Numbered from the stretch's first letter, positions 10,204-21,073 are shown. The stretch: 64,000 bases of DNA from Argentina anserina (GCF_933775445.1 NC_065875.1:14087001-14151000); one strand, 5' to 3'. Notes: a model not told the origin generated them from the letters alone. Numbers and translations are program-made.

Positions 10204-12235
10204 ATGTCTAGGATAATTATACTAACTGATAGCGATTCCGCGTCTGCAGAAGGAAGTTGGTCCGCGTCGTCATCCGCTTGGTCGTGGGCAAGTGAATTGG
10301 AGGCCAACTACTTGGACTTGGTGCGGCGTAGTGGTGGAAACGATTGGCATCGCGAAGATCGTTCTATTGTCTTTGCTAGAGTGTTAGCGAACTGGGACAC
10401 GAGTGAGTCGTCAAGCACCATGGAGTCGCAACGTGAAGAGACTGGAGAAAGTGAAGGGGTATCCGAGCGTATTATAAGTGCTTCGGGGACTAGCACTTCA
10501 GGCCCGACGCTGAGCCCAGCGCCTGTAAGGCGTTGGTTAGATGGTGGTGTGCAGAGGTCGGAGGTGGAGGAACCACATGGAGCCGACTCCGCCGCAGTGT
10601 ATGGCTATGTGGAGGAATTTAAGTTGCCTGCGACCATCCTTGCCCGTCCGATTCGGCGTGACGAGTTTGGTTCAATGTTGCCGAATGGGCATGCGCTGGT
10701 GAGTCCCTCCGTACTACGACTTGGAGTGGAGTTGCCGTTAGACCCTCGTCTGCAATGTCTTGTGGCGGAGTTTGGCTTGACTTTTGGACAAGTGAGTTAT
10801 AACATGTGGCGGGTCCTTCTCGGTCTTTGCTCACTATTCCACCTCTCGGGGTGTTCGGCTCCTACTGCGGCGGAGGTACTCCATTTCTTCAAGGTGGACT
10901 ATAACCAGCGCAATGGTAATGGGGGGACCGCGCGGTTTGTGAGGCGGGATGAGCGCAGTGAGTACCAGGTTTCGGAGAACTGGCCCACCTCGGAGGCGAA
11001 CTGGAGAAAAAACAGCTTCGTGGTGGAGGAGGGGTGGGAGTATGGGCGCATTAACGGGGTAGAGTATATCCCAGGGAAGCGTATTCCCTCGCGATTTCGG
11101 GCCGTTAATTGTAGGTTTCGGTGCTTTACTAAATTTTGTTACTATGGAATGACTGTTTGCTGACGCTACCTTCTCTCTTTTTTTTTTTTTGTGTGTAGCT
11201 GGAAGGAGATTGGTGTTGTCCGAGCGAGAGGTTGACCGAGTGAATCGTGTAACTTATCTTTGGAGGTGCCAAGGTGAAGACTTAGTTCACGATTTAAAGG
11301 TATTGAAGAACCCGTACCTCCTGTTCGAGCAAGGATTACTCCGTCGTCATCGTAAGTAGAAGTGAAGAAGTGCTGTGTTCTTCTATCTTTACTTTGTTTG
11401 TGGCGTACTAATCTGGTGTTATATGTGCAGCTACGACGCTCTCGGTGAACAGGAATTTCGAGAAATCGGAGCGCATATGCTACGCCCGGTTTCTGCAGCA
11501 GGAAGATCCCGACGTTACGCCGGATACTGAAGGGCTAGCGATCACAATGTTGCGACGCGTCATGTCTAAGAAGGTGGCGGCCTCGACAAAGAAGGTGAAC
11601 GCCTCAGCGCAGCGGGTCGAGGATTCTTCCGCGGTCGTGGACCTGCTCATTCCCCTGCACGCGAACCTCCAAACGAGCAGGGGTTACCGCGCCGCAGTGA
11701 TGCGGAAGGAGTGGGCCGTATCGATACCGATCCGCATCTGGCTGATTCGGCGGTGTCGCTTGAGACTGGCAGGAAGAAGAAGCTGCAGAAGGCGGGCGCG
11801 TCTTCGAAAAGAACAAAGTCCTCTGTTGCTCCCGAAGATGTGGAGGATGCGACAGTGGAGGCTCCGCCTCCTAAAAGACAGAGGACTACGCAACTGGCGC
11901 CCCTCACCTTCACGGAGTCTCGGGTTTTCGAGGATCTGTCCGCCTTGGACCGCAGTCCTTTGAGCCATCTAGGAGCTCCGGAACTGGAGAAGCTGGTGTT
12001 GCTTAGCTAGCGCGCCGTGCTCGGGGGCTTGAGGCGGCCTGAAGGGTCTGGTCTGGACCTGCGGAGTCCGCTCGGTCTTGCTACCACCAGGGCAGCAAAG
12101 ATGGTTTTTAACCTACTAGATGCGGGGCGGGATGCCCTGGAGGCCCAGCGCCATCTCGCCGAAGTGATTGACTACGAGCTGAGAATCGCTGAACACATTG
12201 ATGCTGGTGGCACCCGTGCTGAGGGCCAATTGTAG
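10204..12235 (+). pseudogene. Tat-element antisense gene ("putative gypsy type transposon" protein family), damaged
   Basis: Three exons can be joined in phase: 10204-11114, 11206-11351 and 11431 onward, with GT-AG introns. The first exon encodes a region (LGVELPLDPRLQCLVAEFGLTF... then MWRVLLGL) like the Pfam family Transposase_28 (PF04195), known from extra ORFs of Tat-type elements. The C-terminal part is charged and coiled-coil-like. The ATG at 10204 (MSRIIILTDSD) was chosen because the longer ORF upstream has no ATG. Breaks: a frameshift near 11700 moves the frame to 11711-12010, a stop at 12008-12010, and then 12017-12235. From about 12165 the frame reads backwards through RNase H, so the true 3' end was deleted. 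Its function is unknown; despite the family name it is not a shown transposase. Confidence 0.7.
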
Positions 12236-14083
12236 TCCTGCAATCAGAGCTTCGTACTCCGCTACATTGTTGGAGGCGGCAAAGTTGAATTTGAGAGCAT
12301 ACTCGAGTTCGAGTCCCCCCGGTCCGCTCAAAATGATCCCCGCTCCGCTAGATTTGGCGCAACTGGAGCCATCTACGTGCAAGTTCCATGGCGAAATCTT
12401 GATGGGGTTGATGACATTATCTGGTTCCACTTCCGCCGTATCTCGAGGGATCATTTCTGCTATAAAATCGGCTACGGCTTGTCCTTTTACGGCGGGTCGT
12501 GGCCTGTATTCGATGTCGAATTCTGTCAGCTCGATAGCCCATTTGCTGAGTCGCCCGGAGTGTTCTGGATTCTGTAGTACTTGTTTGAGAGGCTGATTTG
12601 TGAGTACGTGGATGCTATGAGCTTGGAAATAGTGACGTAGTCGTCTGGCTGCTACGATGAGTGCGAGGGCTAATTGCTCCAGTGTTGGATATCTTGTCTT
12701 TCGGCCGTTCATGGCCCGTCCTGCGTAAAAAACTGGCAATTCTTTAGTTCCATCACGGCGAACTAAGGCACTGCTGACCGCGGTTGTGGATACTGCGAGA
12801 TAAAGGTACAGAGGTTCACCCGGCTGTGGGGTTGACAGTAATGGTACTGCGGCGAGGTAATCTTTTAATCCCTGAAAGGCCTCTTGGCAATCCGGTGTCC
12901 ACTCGATCAGTTTACTCTTGGAGTGCCTTAACAATTTGAAGAACGGCTCACACTTGTCAGTCAGTCTTGATATGAATCGAGATAATGCCACGAGTCTGCC
13001 TTGGAGGGCTTCTACATCTTTCTTGAGTACTGGTTGCGCCATATCCAGGATGGCTTGTACCTTTTCGGGATTTGCTTCTATGCCGCGTTGACTGACGATG
13101 TAGCCCAAGAACTTACTTGTTGTTACGCCGAAAAAACATTTTTCCGGGTTTAATCGCATCTTGTATTTTTTGAGCACATTGAAGATGGTTCGGAGGTTGG
13201 TTACATGGTCTTCGGCTTTTATGCTTTTGGCCAGCATGCCGTCGACGTACACCTCGATTTCCCGACCGATGTGTTGGTCAAACATTTGTGTGACGTAGCG
13301 CACATACGTAGCGCCCGCATTTTTTAATCCGAAAGGCATTACATTATAATAGTACAGGCCTCTATCAGTGACGAAGGTCATAGCTTCTTAATCCGCCGGG
13401 TTCATGCGTATCTGATTGTACCCGGAGTAGGCGTCCATGATGCTTAGCAACTCGTGACCTGTCGTTGCGTCAATCAGCTGGTCAATTCTCGGTAGGGGGA
13501 AACTGTCTTTCTGGCATGCTTTGTTTACGTTCTTGTAATCCACACACATTCGCCTTTTACCGTTGGCTTTACAGACCATAACACAGTTTGAAATCCACTC
13601 AGGGTACTGTACTTCCCGAACGAATTTCATGCCTTTCAATTTGTCTACTTCCTGGCGTATTGCCGTGCTCTTTTCATCGTCAAAGCTTCGGCGCTTTTGT
13701 TTAATTGGGTGTGCGGAAGGTTTGATGTGCAATTCATGCATGATGATGTCGGGCGAGATTCCGGGCATGTCCTCATAGGACCATGCAAAGACTTCCATGT
13801 TGTCGCCCAAGAAACTTGTTAAATCCTTCTCAACAGTGGGATTGAGAGTTGTGCCGACTTTGATTCTGCGCTCCGGATGGTTTGGGAATGGCGTAATGCT
13901 TTTTAATGAGGATTCAAGGTTTCCCGGAGTTTTGGCCTCGTATGACGTAGCCTTCTGCTTGCTCTTTATTTCAACGTTTCGCCGTCTCGTGCGTCGACGA
14001 CCTTGTCGGTCAAGTTTACTGTGGCGTGTACCGCCAGGATTTCGTGTCGGTTCCGTGTCTGTCGAATTACGCGTGTTTGGCAA
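12116..14083 (-). pseudogene. Gypsy reverse transcriptase and truncated RNase H, inactive
   Basis: Two ORFs, 14083-13388 and 13381-12116, are one reverse transcriptase split by a single in-frame TAA at 13388-13390 (…RMNPAD-stop-EAMTFVTD). Upstream parts show the conserved RKMCVDY-like RRMCVDYKNVNKA block and the SIMDAYSGYNQI motif. The catalytic box reads YVDG (residues 45-48 of the second ORF) in place of YVDD, changing the second catalytic Asp through a GAC to GGC codon at about 13238-13240. RNase H follows, with the VDGSS, EYEAL and SDSQLV motifs, then stops at VVNH. Beyond about 12165 the sequence belongs to the antisense gene, so the last RNase H motif and all of integrase are gone. pol is in a different frame from gag-protease, overlapping it at 13966-14083. 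Confidence 0.92.
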
Positions 14084-16365
14084 TCTTTTGCCACGGATTG
14101 TGAACTCCGGACTTGTCCTGTTCCGTGCGGAGTTGGGAATTTTATGAGCATCATGTGTCCGGCGATGAAAGTTCGCATCCGGTTCAGTGTAGGTCGGCCG
14201 ATGATCCCGTTGTAGGAGCTGTAGGCATCGACTATGATGAACTCAGCTTCGACGTAAACTGTGTGTGGTGCGCTCCCAATGCGTACTGTCATATAATCCG
14301 AGCCTAAGGGTTGGGTTATGTCCACAGAGAAGCTGATTAGCGGTTCGTGGTCTTGTACCAACTTTTTTCCGCTACGCTCCATTTTTTCGTAGCAGCCCTT
14401 GAATAGGACGTTGACTGCGGATCCTTTGTCGATCATCATCTTCCCTACATCCCACTGTCCGCGCAAGATTGCGTCTATAAGGAAAGCGTCGTCATTGGGT
14501 AAGGAGATGTTAATTTCCTCTTCCTCAGTGAAGGTGATCGGTTTCCATCCTTCCTTCTGTCGCTTAGCGTTTCCTCCTGTGATGGCGTACACCTGCCTTT
14601 GGTGATTGTTGCGGTCGAAGCGCTTTTTTGCTCGGTTAGACATGTTGGTCTTGGGGGCTCCTCCCTCTATGACGTTGATGCGGCGCAGGTTCTCGACTGC
14701 GGCGACCACATGCTGTTGTGCCCTTTGCTGTGCCGGGCGAACCCCCGTGTCGCCATTGGCTTTTAGTATGCGGAGGGTGCGGCAATCATTCGTGTTATGG
14801 CTTCCATTTTTGTGAAATCTGCACCACTTACCAGTTTCTGCTTCGGTTTGGGGGCGTAGTGGTCTTGCTGGTTTCCTCAGCGTGCCTTGATGTGCGTGGA
14901 AAAAGTCTTCCAGGGTCTCTTCCCTAGGCGGTGTGTGGTCACTACGGCGTCCCATCGCGTTAACTTGGCGAGGGTCTCTGTTGTCGCGACGTTCATGGCC
15001 AAGTCTCCTGTTCTTGTCCCGGCCTCTGTGCCGATCGTTGTTGCACGCATCACGGTGATTGGCTTGATGCCACTCTCTTTTCCTGCCTTTGCTATGGTCT
15101 TCTGTGTTCGGGAAGAGCTCGCGCTGGAGGGGGACTGTGTCTGTAGATGTCTGCGTCACAGTGGTTTTGTCTGATGGTACTGGGGTCCGCTTCTCTCCGT
15201 ATGTGACGTATTCTGCTTGAGCGTATCGTACTGCTTCAGTCATGATGTCATCATATGTGGCGCCGCGCATTCGAGGGTCCACATTGATGTGGAACAAGAA
15301 GTTCTCTGACCGTAGTCCTTCCTTAAAAGCAGCCAGGGCGAGCGTTTTGTTCAGGTTCCGACATCTGGATGCTGCGGTCTGCCATCGCATGACGAAGGTG
15401 CCCAATGTTTCCCTGCTCTCTTGTTTTACTTGAAATAGGCCATCAGTTGTGTGGGCAGCTCCGGCCATGAGGATAAACCGATTAAGAAATGCTGTGGTTA
15501 ACTGCGCGAAAGAATCCATGGAGTTCGCCAGTTGTTCGAAGAACCAATTCATGGCATCCCCATCTAATGTTTCGTTGAATAGGTGGCACAAGGTGGCGTC
15601 GTCGAATTCTCTACTGGCAGTGACTTTTTTGAAGTTATCAATGTGCCGGAATGGATCGCCTTCACCTGTGTACGGCGTGATTTTTGGGCTCTTAGATTGA
15701 GAAGGACGCACGGTGTTCATTATTCTCGTAGTGAATGGGCCTGGCCTGGCTGCGAACACTGGTTGGCACCGTGGATTGGCATCCCGTTGTTCTATTGCTG
15801 TTAGGCGCTGCAAGATCAGGGCTAGCGTGGCAGACTCGCTGTTGTGAGCAGTTGTGTGGGGTCTGGAACGGGAGGTGACGCTTGTGCTTCCCTCCTCACG
15901 GTTGTGGATACGCCGTGGTGATGGTGGTTGTTTCTTGGCGAGTTCGGAGGGGGTCAAGCTGATGCTTAAGCGAACTTGTTCTCGTCCTCTCGTTTGCGCG
16001 CTGCCCTCGCGATTTGACTCCCCATGTAAATGACTGCGCTCGGCCCGTTCGAGCTGTGTCCGCATCCTGTCAAGCTCGCTCTGGAGAGCTGTTGCTTTCT
16101 CGCGTTCCAGTGCTTCGCGCTGCTGGCAATCGGCTAGCTCACGAGCCATGCTTTCCATTTTTGCGACGGTTGCTGGATCTGTAGTCGCATTAGTACTGAC
16201 GACTGTTCCGGGTGTAGGTGTGAGGATGAAAGGGTCATTGGCGGAGGGTAGAGGGTGGTTGAGGCTAAGGTCTGTGACGTCTTCGATGTGACCGCCTGCC
16301 GGAGTAGAGGGGGAAGGATTGGTAGTGCCCATGTCGAAGTGTAGTTGTTTGGCTAGGTGTTGCAT
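13966..16365 (-). CDS. Gypsy gag-protease polyprotein
   Basis: 799 aa counted from the ATG at 16365; the open frame continues upstream to the LTR without another ATG. The N-terminal part is low complexity with a coiled-coil segment (many A, E, R, L; about residues 65-125 of this numbering). Then comes the retrotransposon gag domain (AMNWFFEQLANSMDSF and neighbours). A CX..HX..H/C patch (WCRFHKNGSHNTNDC) resembles the degenerate zinc knuckle of Tat gags. The protease has IDKGSAVNVLF, where family members have D-(S/T/N/G)-G, so the residue after the catalytic Asp is altered to Lys. IIGRPTLN, the second protease landmark, is intact. The frame ends at 13966, out of frame with reverse transcriptase. 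Confidence 0.88.
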   Translation of the reverse strand: MQHLAKQLHFDMGTTNPSPSTPAGGHIEDVTDLSLNHPLPSANDPFILTPTPGTVVSTNATTDPATVAKMESMARELADCQQREALEREKATALQSELDRMRTQLERAERSHLHGESNREGSAQTRGREQVRLSISLTPSELAKKQPPSPRRIHNREEGSTSVTSRSRPHTTAHNSESATLALILQRLTAIEQRDANPRCQPVFAARPGPFTTRIMNTVRPSQSKSPKITPYTGEGDPFRHIDNFKKVTASREFDDATLCHLFNETLDGDAMNWFFEQLANSMDSFAQLTTAFLNRFILMAGAAHTTDGLFQVKQESRETLGTFVMRWQTAASRCRNLNKTLALAAFKEGLRSENFLFHINVDPRMRGATYDDIMTEAVRYAQAEYVTYGEKRTPVPSDKTTVTQTSTDTVPLQRELFPNTEDHSKGRKREWHQANHRDACNNDRHRGRDKNRRLGHERRDNRDPRQVNAMGRRSDHTPPREETLEDFFHAHQGTLRKPARPLRPQTEAETGKWCRFHKNGSHNTNDCRTLRILKANGDTGVRPAQQRAQQHVVAAVENLRRINVIEGGAPKTNMSNRAKKRFDRNNHQRQVYAITGGNAKRQKEGWKPITFTEEEEINISLPNDDAFLIDAILRGQWDVGKMMIDKGSAVNVLFKGCYEKMERSGKKLVQDHEPLISFSVDITQPLGSDYMTVRIGSAPHTVYVEAEFIIVDAYSSYNGIIGRPTLNRMRTFIAGHMMLIKFPTPHGTGQVRSSQSVAKDCQTRVIRQTRNRHEILAVHATVNLTDKVVDARDGETLK

Positions 16366-16399
16366 GAGGTTTTTTTTTTTGTTGACTTTTTTATTGCGG

Positions 16400-16419
16400 T
16401 TTCCCACAGACGGCGCCAA
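16400..16419 (-). other. Gypsy primer-binding site
   Basis: Directly next to the 5' LTR, the element strand reads TGGCGCCGTCTGTGGG. The TGGCGCCGT core fits the 3' end of plant Asp tRNA, a common primer of Tat/Athila-type elements, with mismatches further in. Confidence 0.7.
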
Positions 16420-16893
16420 TGTTAATGATGTGATTACACTCTATTTAGTACGCCGTACTCCTCGCGGATATGGTACGCCATACTCCTTGTCTCTTTCCTG
16501 CCACAGGTAACACACGTCGTCAAAGTAGAGACCACGGCGGCGTGGTCTTCGACTCTCCGACGCTTAAGTTAGGGCGATAGTAATTTATGCGGAGTTACGG
16601 TATGGAGTTCAGTGTACTTACCTTGTAAGGTCAAGAGTCTGACCTTTTATTGTTGAGTTGAAGTGGATCGTTTACTTGCCATTCGATGTGGGACGACGTC
16701 CGATTAAGGTGCTCTCTGGAGCCTTCTTTGAGATGCGCGTGAGGGCGCGTCCGTAATCAGTTTGGGCCGCGGGGAGGCCCATTGCGTAGCTAGTGCGGCT
16801 GACTTGCTATTAGTGTTGTAAAATTGTGCTACGCATTAGCCTTAATGCGCTGGTAGTTGTGCTGATTATGGCGGGCATAAGCCTATGCCAACA
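16420..16893 (-). repeat. Gypsy 5' LTR
   Basis: 474 bp, starting TGTTAATGATG on the plus strand and ending ATGCCAACA. About seven single-base differences from the partner LTR at 8492-8965. CTAAG follows at 16894-16898. Confidence 0.95.
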
Positions 16894-16898
16894 CTAAG

Positions 16899-18057
16899 TG
16901 CTCTGTGACATTTTTTCCTATGTATGTGATATTTCAGGATCTTCTCACCGGAGAGTTAATTGGTCGGGGGTATCTGAGGGGCTGGTTGTTTCATCTGCAT
17001 CAGACATATGCAGGGGAGAAACCAGGGGCACAATCTCAGACCGCTTTAATCACCACTTCTGACAAGTTAAGTGAAATTTGGTTATGGCATCGTCGCTTAG
17101 GGCATCCATCTTATAGTGTTATGAAAAAATATATGCCATCTTTGTTCATTAGTGTGGATGAGTCACTTTTACGTTGTGAAATATGTGTTTTGGGTAAGAG
17201 TCATCGATCTACTTATTCCCCTAGTACTTCTAATAAACATATTCTTCCTTTCGAATTAATTCATTCTGATATTTAGGGACCCTCTAAAGAGTCTGCTGTG
17301 TCAGGGATGCGGTATTATGTGTCATTTATTGATGATTGCACCCGTCTTTCATGGATTGTTCTCCTCAAAACTAAAGATGAGGTTTTTCCCGCTTTTCAAG
17401 CCTTCTATACCACTGTCCAAACACAATATAATGCCACCGTTAGAGTTCTTCGTTCTGATAATGGGGGGGGGAGAATATGTGAATCATGTCTTTCAAGAGT
17501 TCCTTAACACACACGGAATTGTTCATCAAACAACGTGTTCTTATACACCTGAGCAGAATGGAGTTTCTGAAAGGAAAAATCATCACTTACTTGACATGGC
17601 TCGGTGTATCCTTTTTAGTGCCCATATGCCCAAATACCTTTGGGGTAATGCTGTCATAACTTCCGCCCACCTCATCAATCGTCTTCCCTCTCGTGTCCTT
17701 CAGGGAAAAGTTACGTATGAGGTGCTTGCATCTCATGTCTCCTTACCCTCTTTTCATAATCTTCTTGCCCGTGTTTTTGGTTGTGTTACTTTTGTCCATC
17801 TTCCAAAACACCAGAGATCTAAGTTGGATGCTCGGGCCGTTAAATGTGTGTTTGTTGGGTATGACGGACATCAGAAAGGGTACCGGTGCTATCATCCGCC
17901 TACCAGGAAGTACTATGTCACTATGGATGTTACTTTCTTTGAGGACATGAGTTATTTTCCCTCTTCCGATACTACTCTTCAGGGGGAGAATTCATATTTT
18001 GAAGATCTGTATCATGGAGAGGGGGAGACAAGTAAGCCAGAAGATATGGTGACATGA
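16899..18057 (+). pseudogene. Copia integrase, interrupted
   Basis: The copia frame resumes after the gypsy insertion. It has the GAG-preintegrase HHCC-type region (WHRRLGHPS...LRCEICVLGKSHR) and the catalytic core: FELIHSDI, then RSDNGG, then the E of PEQNGVSERKN (D-D-E triad present). Breaks: a TAG at 17274-17276 where Trp is usual after HSDI, and a frameshift at the G-run 17463-17471 that moves the rest to another frame (continuing to 18057). The segment 18058-18488 is the degraded linker to reverse transcriptase. Confidence 0.9.
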
Positions 18058-18488
18058 TCAATTGAGATCACCAATGTGTCCCGCTATACAGGCACCATCG
18101 GGTGATTCCGGTATAGACACTCCAGAGATTCAAGTACCAGAAGATGACAACACAACTGCCCCTCATGTCTCCCGTACTATTGTTTCTACACCTGACTAAT
18201 GCTCTTCTGGTACGGAATATCACTCATCTGAGGTTAGTCATTCTATTGGGACTAATACTGGTGAGGCTAATAGTAGACAATATGTCTTGCCAAATGGGTC
18301 TACTCGGGGTCAGCCAACAAAAAAAATATAAACCTACCCTTCAGGCTAAAACTAAGTATCATGTGGCAAATTTTATGTCTACCAAAAAATTGTCTAAGTC
18401 ATATGAATCATTTGTGAATCAAATATCTACTGTATCAGTACCTAACAAAGTGCAGGATGCATCGAGAGACCCAAAATAGAGGAAAGAA

Positions 18489-19981
18489 ATGGAGGAAGAG
18501 ATGGAAGCATTACAAAAGAATAATACTTGGAAGCTTGTATCTCCACCACATGGCAAGAAGATTGTGGGATGTCGTTTGGTGTTTACAGTGAAGCATAATC
18601 CAGATGAGTCAGTGAGCCGGTATAAAGCATGTCTAGTAGCAAAAGGGTTCACCCAGACATATGGCATAGACTATGATGAGACATTTGCGCCTGATGCAAA
18701 AATAAACATTATTTGGGTATTGCTCTCCTGTGCTGCTAGCTTAAACTGGCCACTTAGACAATTTGATGTTAAGAATGCATTCCTTCATGGAGAACTTACC
18801 GAAAAAGTGTACATGGATCTTCTGCCCGGGTATGCGGCCACTTCTCCAAAGAACTTTATATGCAGATTGAGAAAATTTTGTATGGTCTTAAACAGTCACC
18901 TCGTGCTTAGTTTGGAAAATTCTCACAATTCATGAGGAGAATTGGCTACAAACAGAGTAATTCAAACCACACATTATTTCTCAGACATCCAAAAGGAAAG
19001 GTAACATCCCTAATTATATATGTTGATGATATGGTAGTTACTGGGAATGATATTGTTGAGGTGGATAGATTACAGAAACAGCTAGCCACAGAGTTTGAGA
19101 TGAAAGACCTAGGTACACTCAAGTACTTCTTGGGTATTGAGGTAGCCCGGAGAAGTGATGGTATCTATCTGTGTTAGAGGAAGTACATCCTAGATCTACT
19201 AACAGAGACCGGTATGTTGGATTGCACTCCCATTGATACTCATATTGAGCAGAACAATCGGTTAGCATAATATCCAGATCAAGTGCCTACTGAAAAACCT
19301 CGTTATCAGAGGTTAGTTGGACGCCTGATTTATTTATCACATACCAGACCAGATGTTGCGTATGCAGAAGTATAGTGAGTCAGTTCATGCATAATCCCAG
19401 TGTGGACCACATGGATGCTGTTGTAAGGATTTTGAGGTACTTAAAGTCAGCTCCAGGGAGAGGAGTAATGTTCTCTAATCACAATAATATTCTTGAGGTT
19501 TGTGGCTTCACGGATGCAGACTGGGCTGGAAATATAACAGATCGGAGATCTACATCAGGGTACTTTACTTTTGTTGGGTTAATCTTGTTACATGGAAGAG
19601 TAAGAAATAAAAAGTGGTAGCTCGGTCTAGTGCTGAAGCATAATACAGAGGTATGGCTCAAGGAGTATGCGAATTATTATGGCTTAGAAATTTGCTACAA
19701 AATTTTGTATTAAGCGTAAGTGTACTATGCAGCTGTACTGTGACAACAAGGCAGCTATTGATATTTCCCATAATAATGTGCAACATGATCGTACAAAACA
19801 TGTAGAAGTTGATCGTCACTTTATAAAGGAGAAACTAGACGCAAAAATCATCAGTTTTCCTTTTGTTCCTACAGAAGAGCAATTTGACGATATGCTCACA
19901 AAAGGGGTGTCTAAAAAGGTGTTTTATGATTCACTTAGCAAGTTGGGCATGGTTGATATGTATGCACCAACTAGAGGGTGA
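18489..19981 (+). pseudogene. Copia reverse transcriptase and RNase H, several stops
   Basis: It starts in the EEMEALQKNNTW block, with FDVKNAFLHGEL (first catalytic Asp) and the intact IIYVDDMVVTG box near 19014-19046. RNase H follows, with GFTDADWAGN, DRRSTSGY and, at the end, LYCDNKAAIDIS and RTKHVEVDRHFI. Frameshift or deletion occurs around 18850-18910, and stop codons appear at 19174-19176, near 19268, near 19375 and around 19618-19645. The frame ends with the polypurine region AGAGGGTGAG just before the 3' LTR. Confidence 0.92.
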
Positions 19982-19982
19982 G

Positions 19983-20088
19983 TATTGGCGTGAATCACGG
20001 AGGAATTTAAGGATGATTGTTGTTAAAAGTGTATGTTTTTTTATTATATATAGGATATCATATGTATAGATCCGATTAAGGAAGTGTA
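19983..20088 (+). repeat. Copia 3' LTR
   Basis: 106 bp, matching 7306-7410. Its first bases are TATTGGCGTG, so the expected TG start has mutated to TA. Confidence 0.85.
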
Positions 20089-21042
20089 GGTAGACCAAAA
20101 GATAATGATACAATCATACAACTATAAACCAAATAATAAGTTCATAACTTGTCCACTAGACAAATTGTATTTAGCATATCCAGCACTTCCAATTATATGT
20201 GTAGATGCTGATCGACACTACTGATGAAGTAATGATCATAGAAGAAGAGAAATTGTATGATTGTAATGATCGGCATATGGTTGGCTGGCGGGCGCAATGA
20301 TAATTTCAACGTTGCTATTAATTTGAATCACAAAGCTATATGTATTCATACCTAAGTAACCTGACTTCGTAATTAAGTACCCATTTAGATGGTTGAAGAC
20401 TTGAAGCCCCATAAAACTTGCCTGATATTGGTTCGATCAACTTAGTTCAACCTAGCTCAAATTAAAAGTCATCTAAGTGTTCGTTGTTCTTTTTAATTTT
20501 TAGGTGAACTTTCTTGCGAAAGTGTGTACAACTTTGCAGCTAGCCTTTCGGCTGCGAACCCGTGCGGCAGCATTGTATAGAATTTTCTCAGGTCGATCAT
20601 ATAAGATATCTCTGAATCTTTTATCTTTATCCAAAACGAAAAGGGGAATTTAGAAAAGTCGACTTCCAAATCCAAAACCCAGATGATCGGAATTTGCATG
20701 GTTTTGGACCTCAAATTAATTAAGACATGGTCAATTTTGACGTCTCCTAATTACACACACTATTCCCACGCTTTTTTCTTTTCAAAAGCCACTAATCCCA
20801 GCAATCTCTTAAGCTTATCTCCATCTTGAGGTGATCGCAGCTCAACCATTTAGTCGTATATTTTTGCACTTTGCAGAACCAAGTTCATTGTTTTGGTATT
20901 CTAATTGGCCTAATTAGCCTAATTTGTCTTTCTTAAATTCTACTTATGTATATAATCATATTACGTGTAGCACATAAACTCTGAGATTTTGAACTAACGT
21001 ACTATTATTTAAATTTGTTTAGCTGTGTTCTACCAACCATGT

Positions 21043-21073
<31 letters not shown>

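Larger units (their letters stand above)
8492..16893 (-). mobile_element. Ty3/gypsy (Tat-type) retrotransposon with antisense gene, 8.4 kb
   Basis: Two 474-bp LTRs (8492-8965 and 16420-16893) are flanked by an exact CTAAG target duplication at 8487-8491 and 16894-16898. On the minus strand the order is 5' LTR, primer site, gag-protease, reverse transcriptase, partial RNase H, then on the opposite strand an additional gene, then a polypurine tract and the 3' LTR. The antisense gene between pol and the 3' LTR is a hallmark of the Tat lineage (Grande, RIRE2, Retand relatives). By eye the LTRs differ at about seven positions, nearly all transitions (about 98.5% identical), so the insertion is recent. 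pol is defective and integrase is absent, so it cannot move by itself. Confidence 0.93.
7306..20088 (+). mobile_element. Decayed Ty1/copia retrotransposon, split by a nested gypsy element
   Basis: Short LTRs at 7306-7410 and 19983-20088 flank a methionine-tRNA primer site, then a protease remnant, integrase, reverse transcriptase and RNase H in copia order (protease-integrase-RT-RNase H). Without the inserted gypsy element (8492-16893) and one copy of its 5-bp target duplication, the element is about 4.4 kb. It has no recognisable gag, several in-frame stops and a frameshift, so it is inactive. The two LTRs differ by six substitutions and one indel over about 106 bp, so this insertion is older than the nested one. 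No target-site duplication was found at the outer ends. Confidence 0.9.

Noticed and set aside
11206..11351. Alternative acceptor GTGTGTAG at 11198 for the antisense gene
   Set aside because: It gives a frame that soon hits a stop with the donor at 11114, while the acceptor at 11205 keeps the long conserved-looking frame.
13563..15804. Many plus-strand ORFs of 60-116 codons
   Set aside because: They are antisense shadows of the gypsy gag-pol frame on the minus strand.
7301..20093. Target-site duplication of the copia element
   Set aside because: TTCTC before the 5' LTR is not repeated after the 3' LTR (GGTAG), and the 3' LTR end is itself mutated; no claim made.
20493..20714. Minus-strand 73-codon ORF in intergenic DNA
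   Set aside because: No recognisable family, no splice or codon signal, isolated.
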